In this document: positions 48,448 to 55,571 of the stretch, piece after piece | Numbering within the stretch: position 1 is the first letter of the stretch | Layout: each line of letters starts with the position of its first letter | Source: DTHT01 sp037444625 | GTDB lineage: Bacteria > Acidobacteriota > Terriglobia > Bryobacterales > Bryobacteraceae | DNA length: 64,000 nt | Assembly: GCA_037444625.1 (NCBI GenBank) | Contig: JBBIMA010000018.1 | Span: 1-64,000, forward strand | Reading direction: 5' to 3' | Notes under the pieces: generated by a model | What the model was told of the DNA's origin: nothing | Databases searched by the model: none | Seen by the model: only the letters and a program-made list of their open reading frames with translations | Position numbers and translations under genes: made by a program

Positions 48448-48753
48448 CTACTTCTTCTTGGGCGGAACGATGGCGTCCTTGACCGCCTTGGCGACCCGGA
48501 ACTTGACCACTTTCTTGGCCGGGATCTTGATGGCTTCGCCGGTGGCGGGGTTGCGCCCGATGCGCGCCTTGCGCTCGGCACGCACCAGCTTGCCGATACC
48601 AGGCATCACGAACATGCCGCTCTTCTTGGTCTCCCGGACCGCGATGTCGGCGTAAGTCTCTAGAAACTGTTTGGCCACCTTGTTGGGTACGTCACAGGTG
48701 GTGGCGATTTCCCGGATCAGTTGCGTTTGCGTCATCCGCTTGACTTCAGCCAT
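48448..48753 (-). CDS. HU/IHF-family DNA-binding protein
   Basis: 101 residues of the HU fold: helices MTQTQLIREIATTCDVPNKV, strands GKLVRAERKARIGRNPATGE (the DNA-binding arm with the conserved RNP and the ...ATGE turn), and IKIPAKKVVKFRVAKAVKDAI, ending in PPKKK. It compacts and bends DNA. Start ATG 48753 follows AGGAGGG. A good promoter is at 48842-48870 and a strong terminator follows, so it is monocistronic. Confidence 0.94.
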   Translation of the reverse strand: MAEVKRMTQTQLIREIATTCDVPNKVAKQFLETYADIAVRETKKSGMFVMPGIGKLVRAERKARIGRNPATGEAIKIPAKKVVKFRVAKAVKDAIVPPKKK

Positions 48754-48841
48754 AACCCTCCTTCTCGATTCTCCCGATTGAACCGTTGCGGCGGCGGGCC
48801 CGGGGGCGAAAGCCGCCGGCGACGACTTCAAATCGCTTTTC

Positions 48842-48870
48842 ATGATAAGGAAAGTCGGGCGCGAAGTAAA
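48842..48870 (-). promoter_or_regulatory. Promoter of HU gene
   Basis: Minus-strand TTTACT (48870-48865), 17-base spacer, TATCAT (48847-48842), about 88 bases before ATG 48753. The surrounding AT-rich block stands out against the GC-rich flanks. Confidence 0.65.
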
Positions 48871-48976
48871 GAGAAAAGTTGCACGAAACGCCCGATTTTC
48901 GGGCCTGCGGAAGCAGGCCGGCGCCCGGCAGGGCCGAAAACGCGCCCTCGGAACCACCCGGCCCGGCCGGGCCCGT

Positions 48977-50014
48977 TCAGCAGGCGGCCGCCCGGGCCTG
49001 CTCGGCCGGCGGCGCCAGGCCCAGCAGCCGCCGCAGTTCCTCCTCCAGGCGCTCGCGCACCTCCCGGTGCTCCTTGAGAAACTGGCGGGCGTTTTCCCGC
49101 CCCTGGCCGATCCGCTCGCCGCGGTAGCTCAGCCAGGAGCCGCTCTTCTCGATCAGGTCGCGGCTCAGCCCGAGATCCAGCAGGTCGGCTTCCCGCGAGA
49201 TCCCCTGGCCGTGGATCAGGTCGAACTCCGCTTCGCGGAAGGGCGCCGCCACCTTGTTCTTGACCACCCGGACCCGGGTCCGGCTGCCCACCACCCCGTC
49301 GTTCTCCTTCAGGCTGGCGGTGCGCCGCACATCCACCCGCACCGAGGCGTAGAACTTCAAGGCTCGCCCCCCGGTGGTGGTTTCCGGATTGCCGAACATC
49401 ACGCCGATCTTCTCCCGGATCTGGTTGATGAAAATCAGGCAGGTGTTAGTGCGCGAGACCGCTCCGGCCAGCTTGCGCAGCGCCTGGGACATCAGGCGCG
49501 CCTGGAGACCCACAAAGCTCTCGCCCATCTCTCCCTCCAGCTCGGCCTTGGGCACCAGGGCCGCCACCGAATCAATCACGATTACGTCCAGAGCGCCGGA
49601 GGCCACCAGGGCGCCGGTGATCTCCAGCGCCTGCTCGCCGTAATCGGGCTGGGAAACCAGCAGATTGTCGGTGTCCACCCCCAGGCTCCGGGCATAGACC
49701 GGATCCAGGGCGTGTTCGGCGTCAATGAAGGCGGCGGTGCCCCCCGCCTTCTGCGCCTCGGCGATCACCTGGAGCGCGATCGTGGTCTTGCCGGAAGCTT
49801 CCGGGCCGAAGATCTCCACGATCCGCCCCCGGGGAAAGCCTCCCACCCCCAGCGCGGCGTCCAGCGAAAGGGAGCCGCTGGAGATCACCGAGACCGGCAG
49901 GATGCTGTCGGAGCCCAGCCGCAGGACGGACCCCTTGCCGAACTGCTTTTCCATCTGGCTGAGCACCTGGTCAACGGCGCGCCGGCGTTCGTCGCCGGAC
50001 GAGTTCCTGGACAT
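48977..50014 (-). CDS. recA: RecA recombinase, copy 1
   Basis: 345 residues, a complete RecA. Walker A is GPEASGKTT, Walker B region is ALDVIVIDSVAALVPKAELE, loop L1 carries GESFVGLQARLMSQALRKL, and loop L2 FGNPETTTGGRALKFYASVR is intact. The C-terminal domain (SGSWLSYRGERIGQGRENAR) is present but the acidic tail is replaced by EQARAAAC. It lies 65 bases downstream of a second complete recA on the same strand. Both copies keep all catalytic motifs, so both are probably active. Confidence 0.93.
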   Translation of the reverse strand: MSRNSSGDERRRAVDQVLSQMEKQFGKGSVLRLGSDSILPVSVISSGSLSLDAALGVGGFPRGRIVEIFGPEASGKTTIALQVIAEAQKAGGTAAFIDAEHALDPVYARSLGVDTDNLLVSQPDYGEQALEITGALVASGALDVIVIDSVAALVPKAELEGEMGESFVGLQARLMSQALRKLAGAVSRTNTCLIFINQIREKIGVMFGNPETTTGGRALKFYASVRVDVRRTASLKENDGVVGSRTRVRVVKNKVAAPFREAEFDLIHGQGISREADLLDLGLSRDLIEKSGSWLSYRGERIGQGRENARQFLKEHREVRERLEEELRRLLGLAPPAEQARAAAC

Positions 50015-50079
50015 AGAGCGCCCTCCGGAGCACTCTATTTGGTGGGTTCCGGCGGCGGTTGATCTCAGCCCAAAGCGAC

Positions 50080-51153
50080 TCAGCGGCCGCGCGCGGCCGC
50101 AGCCGGAGCGGGCTTGGCGGGCGGCTCGGGCGCCGGGGCGGGGCTCTCGGCGGGAGCGCGCACCAGCCCGAGGGCGCGGCGCAGCTCGGCTTCCAGCCGG
50201 TCGGCCACCTCGGGGTTGTCGCGCAGGAATTGCCGGGCGTTCTCGCGCCCCTGTCCGATGCGCTCGCCTTTGTAGCTGTACCAGGAGCCGCTCTTCTCAA
50301 CCAGGTTGTGCGCCACGCCCAAGTCAATCAGGTCTCCCTCGCGCGAGATGCCCTGCCCGTAGAGGATGTCGAACTCGGCTTCGCGGAAGGGCGCCGCCAG
50401 CTTGTTCTTCACGATTTTGACCTTGGTGCGGCTGCCCACCACGGTTTCGCCCTCCTTGATGGCCGCCACGCGCCGGATGTCGGCCCGGACGCTGGCGTAG
50501 AACTTCAGGGCGCGTCCGCCGGTGGTGGTCTCCGGGTTGCCGAACATCACGCCGATCTTCTCCCGGATCTGGTTGATGAAGATCAGACAGGTGTTGGACT
50601 TCGACACGATGCCGGTGAGCTTGCGCAAGGCCTGCGACATCAGCCGGGCCTGCACGCCCACGTAGGCCTCGCCCATCTCCCCGTCCAGTTCCGCTTTGGG
50701 CACCAGGGCGGCCACCGAGTCAATCACCAGCACGTCAATCGAACCGGAGCTGATCAGGGCGCTGGTGATCTCCAGGGCCTGCTCGGCGTAATCCGGCTGG
50801 GAGACCAGCAGATTGTCGGTATCCACGCCGAGCTGGCGGGCGTAAATCGGATCCAGGGCGTGCTCGACGTCAATGAAGGCCGCCATCCCTCCCGCCTTCT
50901 GGGCGCTGGCCACCACGTGCAGGGCGATGGTGGTCTTGCCGGAGGCCTCCGGGCCGAAGATCTCGCTGATGCGGCCGCGGGGGAAGCCGCCGATGCCCAG
51001 GGCGGCGTCCAGGGAGATCGAACCGGTGGGGATGGTGGCCACCGGCACGATCGCCTCGCGCGAACCCAGCCGCAGGATCGAACCCTTGCCGAACTGTTTC
51101 TCGATCTGGCTCAGGGTGAGGCCCAGGGCGCGTGCGCGTTCCTTGTCGTCCAT
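50080..51153 (-). CDS. recA: RecA recombinase, copy 2
   Basis: 357 residues, complete, with Walker A GPEASGKTT, DVLVIDSVAALVPKAELDGE, and loop L2 FGNPETTTGGRALKFYASVR. Compared with copy 1 it has longer C-terminal Pro/Ala-rich tail (ESPAPAPEPPAKPAPAAAAR) and MDDKERARALGLTLSQIEKQ at the N-terminus, the more standard RecA opening. It is transcribed first; a TATAAT at + 51196-51201 (minus strand) lies upstream with GAAAGGA as ribosome site. The tandem arrangement points to duplication and divergence. Confidence 0.94.
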   Translation of the reverse strand: MDDKERARALGLTLSQIEKQFGKGSILRLGSREAIVPVATIPTGSISLDAALGIGGFPRGRISEIFGPEASGKTTIALHVVASAQKAGGMAAFIDVEHALDPIYARQLGVDTDNLLVSQPDYAEQALEITSALISSGSIDVLVIDSVAALVPKAELDGEMGEAYVGVQARLMSQALRKLTGIVSKSNTCLIFINQIREKIGVMFGNPETTTGGRALKFYASVRADIRRVAAIKEGETVVGSRTKVKIVKNKLAAPFREAEFDILYGQGISREGDLIDLGVAHNLVEKSGSWYSYKGERIGQGRENARQFLRDNPEVADRLEAELRRALGLVRAPAESPAPAPEPPAKPAPAAAARGR

Positions 51154-51195
51154 AGGGGATCCTTTCCGCGGCCGGCGGGGCCGGCGACAAGTCAG

Positions 51196-51201
51196 ATTAT
51201 A
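51196..51201 (-). promoter_or_regulatory. -10 TATAAT upstream of recA copy 2
   Basis: Perfect TATAAT on the minus strand, 42 bases before ATG 51153. No convincing -35 and no clear LexA-type palindrome was seen. Confidence 0.5.
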
Positions 51202-51231
51202 CCCCTTCGCAGGGCCCGGCCCGAAGGCGCC

Positions 51232-52188
51232 CTACAGGCGCGGAGCGTAATAGCCCTTGCGCGCCCTCACCACCAGATCCCGCCGCCCCTTGACTCTGAC
51301 GTCCACGGCCTGGTAGCGCCCGTCGGTGCGCAGCGGCTCGGGCCGGTAAAAGATGTTGTACTGGTGGCGCAGCTCGTTGGCGATGTTTTCAAACGACTGG
51401 GCCAGGTCTTCGATCTTGAAGGGGAATAGAGCCAGGCCGCCGGTCTCCGCCGCCATGTACTTCAGCACCCTGTCGCCGTCGGTCTCCAGCCGGGTGACGT
51501 TGGTCGAGATCGTGTAGACGACGGCGTCGGCCTTTTGGGCCATCTCGAGCGCCTGATCGCGCGTCACCCGGCTCTGGTTGTCCTCCCCGTCGCTCAAGAC
51601 CACCACCGCCCGGCGAAACTTGTGCCGGGGCTGTTCCTGCATGAGCTTGTCGCGACAGGCGAAGTAGATGGCCTCGTACAGGGAGGTACCCCCGCCGGGA
51701 CGCAGCTCGCGGATGGCGGCCGCCAGCCTTTCCGGATCCTCCGTCAGGTCGGCGACCAGCTCGACCGAAGTGTCGAAGCTGACCACCAGGGCCTTGTCGT
51801 AACGCGGGCGCATCACGCTGTTGAGAAACTCGATGGCCGCCTCCTGGATGAAGCGGAAGCGCGGCCGGACGCTGTTGCTGGTGTCCAACAGCAGCGCGAT
51901 GCGCAAAGGCAGGTCGCTCTCGGCGGCGAACTCCAGGATCTTCTGGGGACGCTTGTCCTCGATGACCTCGAAATCGTCCCGCCCCAGGTTGGTGATGAAG
52001 CGGCCCTTGCGGTCGGTGACCGTAAACAGCAGATTGACCCGGGTCACGTCCAGGATGATGCGGGTCTTCTCGTCGTCGAGCTGGAGCGCTTCTCCTCCGG
52101 GCTTCGGGCGTTGAGTCCGGACGCCGGGCTGCTGCACCCCGGCGGCCAGTGCGCTCAGCAGGCCCGCACAGGCCAGCCACCCCTTCAT
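51232..52188 (-). CDS. Secreted VWFA-domain protein (Acidobacteria type)
   Basis: 318 residues with a signal peptide (MKGWLACAGLLSALAAGVQQ). It matches the 'VWFA-related Acidobacterial domain' pattern: VTRVNLLFTVTDRKGRFITN then LGRDDFEVIEDKRPQ, followed by a VWA domain with MIDAS residues DTSNS and the later LSDGEDNQS. The C-terminus (HQYNIFYRPE, VRARKGYYAP) is also typical. Expected in the periplasm or outer surface; the partner is unknown. TATAAT (minus, + 52206-52211) lies 17 bases upstream with GGGAGG as ribosome site. Confidence 0.9.
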   Translation of the reverse strand: MKGWLACAGLLSALAAGVQQPGVRTQRPKPGGEALQLDDEKTRIILDVTRVNLLFTVTDRKGRFITNLGRDDFEVIEDKRPQKILEFAAESDLPLRIALLLDTSNSVRPRFRFIQEAAIEFLNSVMRPRYDKALVVSFDTSVELVADLTEDPERLAAAIRELRPGGGTSLYEAIYFACRDKLMQEQPRHKFRRAVVVLSDGEDNQSRVTRDQALEMAQKADAVVYTISTNVTRLETDGDRVLKYMAAETGGLALFPFKIEDLAQSFENIANELRHQYNIFYRPEPLRTDGRYQAVDVRVKGRRDLVVRARKGYYAPRL

Positions 52189-52205
52189 GACGATCTCCCT
52201 CCCCG

Positions 52206-52211
52206 ATTATA
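52206..52211 (-). promoter_or_regulatory. -10 TATAAT of VWFA gene
   Basis: Perfect TATAAT on the minus strand 17 bases before ATG 52188, giving a short leader that contains GGGAGGGAG. Confidence 0.5.
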
Positions 52212-52218
52212 CCCGCCG

Positions 52219-53562
52219 TCAGCGCAGGTTGTACTTCTTCATCTTGTAGCGCAGGGTGTCGCGCGTGATGCGCAGCAGCCGCGCCGCCTGGGTTTGGTTG
52301 CCGTTGGTCTTCTCCAGAGCCCGCAGCAGCAGTTGCCGCTCGCTCTCGGCCAGCGAGAGGCCCTCCTCCGGGATGTCCGGAGCCGCCTGGGCCCAAGCCG
52401 CCGAGCGCAGCTCCTCCCTGCCCAGCGAGATGGGCAGGCTGGCCGGCGTGATGCGCGAGGATTCCTCCAGGATCATCGCCCGCTCGATGGCGTTGCGCAG
52501 CTCCCGGACGTTGCCCGGCCAGTCATGCTGCAACAGCAGCCGCTCGGCTTCCGGCGCCACTCCCTCGATATGCCGTTTGAACTTCCGGTTGTAGTGCTCG
52601 ATGAAGAACTCCGCCAGCGGCAGGATGTCTTCCTTGCGCTCGCGCAGGGGCGGAATCAGAATCTGGATCACGTTCAGGCGGAAGTACAGGTCCTGGCGGA
52701 AGGCCCCTTCCCGCACCGCCTCCCGCAGGTTCTTGTTGGTGGCGGCGATGAAGCGCACGTCCACCCGGATGTCCTTCAGCCCGCCCAGCCGGCGGAAACT
52801 CTGCTCCTCGAGCACGCGCAGCAGCTTGGCCTGAAGGGTGAGCGGAATCTCCCCGATCTCGTCCAGAAACAGCGTGCCTCGATCGGCCAGCTCGAACAGG
52901 CCGCGCTTCTGCGCCCGGGCGTCGGTGAAAGCGCCCTTCTCGTAGCCGAACAGTTCGCTTTCCAGCAGCGTCTCCGGAATGGCCGCGCAGTTGATCGCGA
53001 TGAACGGCTCGGCCTGCCGCGGGCTCTCGTAATGCAGCGTCTTGGCGATCAGGTCCTTGCCCGTGCCGTTCTCGCCCTCCAGCAGAATGGTGGCCGCTTC
53101 GCTGGCCGCCACCTTGCGCACGAAGCTGATCACCTCGCGCATGGCGGCCGATTCGGCCACCACCTCCCGCTTGATGGGCGCCACTTCCTCGGTCACGTCC
53201 TTGACGGCCGCCAGGGCGCCCGCCGTCTGCCCGGCCTCATCCGTCAGCGGGGCGGTCCGCACCAGCACCAGCCGCTCGGATCCCTCCTCGGTGCGCAGCC
53301 GGACGGTGCCGTGCAGCGAGGCGCCCGGCTGCTGGAATCCCTCCAGCAATCCGCAGCCGCTCTCGCAGCCCTTGCAGCGAAAGACCTCCCGGCAACTGCG
53401 CCCCACCATCTGCGAGGCCTCCAGCCCGAACAACCGCTCCGCCGCCCGGTTCACGCCGCAGATCACCAGGTCGCGATCGTAGAGGATCAGGGCTTCGGAG
53501 AGTTGATCGAAAACCGCTTCCAGCAGGCCGGGGCGCTGCCACTGTGGGAGTAGTTTCGACAT
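52219..53562 (-). CDS. Sigma-54-dependent regulator with Cys-rich PAS domain
   Basis: 447 residues: PAS sensor domain (about 12-120), AAA+ sigma-54 interaction domain (about 135-365) and a Fis-type helix-turn-helix (KTNGNQTQAARLLRITRDTL). Walker A is GENGTGKD. The loop that contacts sigma-54 reads GAFTDA in place of GAFTGA. Walker B is GTLFLDEIGE. The PAS domain carries Cys57, Cys63, Cys66 and Cys70 (CREVFRCKGCESGCG), suggesting a metal, Fe-S or redox signal. No sigma-54 promoter target was identified nearby. A TATAAT and a 16-base palindrome lie just upstream. Confidence 0.9.
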   Translation of the reverse strand: MSKLLPQWQRPGLLEAVFDQLSEALILYDRDLVICGVNRAAERLFGLEASQMVGRSCREVFRCKGCESGCGLLEGFQQPGASLHGTVRLRTEEGSERLVLVRTAPLTDEAGQTAGALAAVKDVTEEVAPIKREVVAESAAMREVISFVRKVAASEAATILLEGENGTGKDLIAKTLHYESPRQAEPFIAINCAAIPETLLESELFGYEKGAFTDARAQKRGLFELADRGTLFLDEIGEIPLTLQAKLLRVLEEQSFRRLGGLKDIRVDVRFIAATNKNLREAVREGAFRQDLYFRLNVIQILIPPLRERKEDILPLAEFFIEHYNRKFKRHIEGVAPEAERLLLQHDWPGNVRELRNAIERAMILEESSRITPASLPISLGREELRSAAWAQAAPDIPEEGLSLAESERQLLLRALEKTNGNQTQAARLLRITRDTLRYKMKKYNLR

Positions 53563-53580
53563 GCGGCGGGGTTACCTTTC

Positions 53581-53586
53581 ATTATA
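53581..53586 (-). promoter_or_regulatory. -10 TATAAT of sigma-54 regulator gene
   Basis: Perfect TATAAT on the minus strand, 18 bases before ATG 53562. Confidence 0.5.
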
Positions 53587-53594
53587 CGCCAGGC

Positions 53595-53610
53595 TGGGTG
53601 ATTTCACCCA
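53595..53610. promoter_or_regulatory. Palindromic operator candidate
   Basis: TGGGTGA-TT-TCACCCA is a perfect 7+2+7 inverted repeat. It lies 8 bases upstream of the TATAAT of the sigma-54 regulator gene, across the expected -35. No T-run follows, so an operator is more likely than a terminator of mnmE. Confidence 0.5.
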
Positions 53611-53633
53611 CCCCGCCGCCCTTCACACCGGGC

Positions 53634-54980
53634 TCACTTGCCCACGCAGAACCGCGCGAAAATCCGCTCGAGCACGTCCTCGGCCGTGGCCGCACCGGTG
53701 ATCCCCCCGATCGCCTCCAGCGCGCCGTAGAGATCCAGCAGCAGCAGCTCATGCGGCAGCGCGGAAACGCCCTGCCAGGCCTTTTCCAGCCGCCCCCGCG
53801 CCTCCTCAAGCAGGCTCTGGTGGCGCACGCTGGTGATGAAGCCCGGCTGAATCTCGCCCGCCTCGGGCGCCGCCGCCTCCAAAATTCGCCGGCGCAGATT
53901 CTCCAGGCCCTCCCCGGTCAGGGCGGAGACCACGACGTGGGGTTCGGCCAGCTCGGCCCGCCGCGGCAAGTCGCACTTGTTGCCCACCAGAAGAAACCGC
54001 CCCTGAGTGCGAGCCCGCTCGATCAGGGCCAAGTCCTCCGCCTCGACGGGCGCCGACAGATCCACCACCACCAAGGTCAAGTCCGCGTCCGCCATCGCCT
54101 GGAAGGTCCGCTGGACGCCCAGGCTCTCCACCAGGTCGCCGGAGGCGCGCACCCCGGCCGTGTCCGTGAACTTGATGGGGATGCCCTCCAGGCAGGCCAG
54201 CTCGGAAACCAGATCCCGCGTGGTGCCCGGAATCTCGGTGACGATCGCGCGCTCCCGCTCCAGCAGCCGGTTGAACAGGCTGCTCTTGCCCACGTTAGGC
54301 CGGCCGACGATGGCCAGCGCCAGACCCTCGTGCACCAGCTTGCCGTAAGCGTAGCTGGCGGCCAATTCGGAAACCTCCTTCAGCAGCGGTCCGAGCAGGC
54401 GGGCGATCTCCTCGGGGCCGGCCACCGGCACGTCGTCCTCGGCGAAGTCAATGCCCGCCTCCAGCAGCGCGATCAGCTCGAGCAGCTTCTCCCGGATGGG
54501 CGCCAGCCGGCGCGAGACCGACCCTTCGGCCTGCTGGGCGGCGATGCGGGCCTGGTACAGCGTGGTCGCTTCGATCAGGTCGCGCACCGCCTCAGCCTGC
54601 GGCAGGTCAATGCGGCCGTGCACGAAGGCGCGCAGCGTGAATTCTCCCGGCCCCGCCGGCCGGGCTCCCAAAGCCACCGCCCGGGCGACGCAGTAGCGCA
54701 GCACCACCGGCGAGCCGTGGCAGGAGATCTCGACCAGATCCTCGGCGGTGTAGGAGTGCGGGCGGGCGAAAAAGCTGACCAGCACCCGGTCCACCGCCTG
54801 CCCTTCCGGATCGGGCAGCTCGGCCAGCCGCATTCTCCACGGCCGCCACTCCGGCGGCTTGGGAAAGCGCAAGAGGCGCTCGGCGATCTGGCGCGCCCGC
54901 TCGCCCGAGATCCGCACGATACCCAGGCCGCCGCGCCCCGGCGGGGTCGAAACGGCCACGATGGTGTCGCCGAGATCCAT
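53634..54980 (-). CDS. mnmE: tRNA modification GTPase MnmE
   Basis: 448 residues; with MnmG it modifies the wobble uridine of tRNAs. N-terminal tetrahydrofolate-binding domain (DTIVAVSTPPGRGGLGIVRI, then HGSPVVLRYCV), helical domain, and an inserted G domain with GRPNVGKSSL, TTRD, DTAG and GNKCD. The invariant C-terminal FCVGK (FC-I/V-GK) is present. It is the last gene of the rpmH-to-mnmE block; mnmG does not follow in this window. Confidence 0.96.
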   Translation of the reverse strand: MDLGDTIVAVSTPPGRGGLGIVRISGERARQIAERLLRFPKPPEWRPWRMRLAELPDPEGQAVDRVLVSFFARPHSYTAEDLVEISCHGSPVVLRYCVARAVALGARPAGPGEFTLRAFVHGRIDLPQAEAVRDLIEATTLYQARIAAQQAEGSVSRRLAPIREKLLELIALLEAGIDFAEDDVPVAGPEEIARLLGPLLKEVSELAASYAYGKLVHEGLALAIVGRPNVGKSSLFNRLLERERAIVTEIPGTTRDLVSELACLEGIPIKFTDTAGVRASGDLVESLGVQRTFQAMADADLTLVVVDLSAPVEAEDLALIERARTQGRFLLVGNKCDLPRRAELAEPHVVVSALTGEGLENLRRRILEAAAPEAGEIQPGFITSVRHQSLLEEARGRLEKAWQGVSALPHELLLLDLYGALEAIGGITGAATAEDVLERIFARFCVGK

Positions 54981-54998
54981 GGCGGGCGCCGCGCCCGC

Positions 54999-55571
54999 TC
55001 AGGGCGCGCCTTCACCGCCGGGCGAGCGGAACCGGCAGCCCTGCGCCGCATCCCCCGCCCTGAGATGAGCCGGCGGGGAAGGATACACCACCACGTGCCG
55101 GCCCGGACCCAGACCCTGGCTCTGGCTGTACACGCCGGCTTGGTCGCGCAACGCCAGGTGAATGATGCGCCGCTCGCGGCTGCTCATCGGGCTGAAGGGG
55201 AAGGGCCGGCCGGTCCGCCGCACGCGCTCGGCCGCGGCCGCCGCGCTCAAACGCAGCTCCTCGATGCGCAGCAGGCGGTAGTCGTTGGCGTCCAAGCAAA
55301 TCCGCTCGTGATCCTCGGAGGGAATCCGGAGCATCTGAATCGCCAGATGCTCCAGGGCCAGCAGCAGCTCGGCCTTGTTTTCCAGCAGCAGATCCGCGTC
55401 CGGCCCCGAGAACTTGACCACGATCTCCGGGCTCTCCCAATCCCTGTCCTGGACGGCGCCCTCGGCGATCTCGAAGCGCAGCCGAAGGCGGGCCCGTTCG
55501 AGAATCGGACGCAGAAAACGCTCCAGGCGCGGGCGCAAGGCCCCCAGGGTATACTTGCGCTTCCGATTCAC
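54999..55571 (-). CDS. KhpB/Jag-type RNA-binding protein with degenerate KH loop
   Basis: 190 residues starting at GTG 55571, whose GTGA overlaps the yidC stop. The R3H domain (FPFSPMSSRERRIIHLALRD) is well kept. In the preceding KH domain the GxxG loop, normally GKRG-like, reads ENKAE in the sequence GPDADLLLENKAELLLALEH, so RNA contact through KH may be weakened. The N-terminal Jag_N domain is short or absent. The position after yidC is the usual one for jag. The longer frame to 55910 is inside yidC and is rejected. Confidence 0.87.
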   Translation of the reverse strand: MNRKRKYTLGALRPRLERFLRPILERARLRLRFEIAEGAVQDRDWESPEIVVKFSGPDADLLLENKAELLLALEHLAIQMLRIPSEDHERICLDANDYRLLRIEELRLSAAAAAERVRRTGRPFPFSPMSSRERRIIHLALRDQAGVYSQSQGLGPGRHVVVYPSPPAHLRAGDAAQGCRFRSPGGEGAP

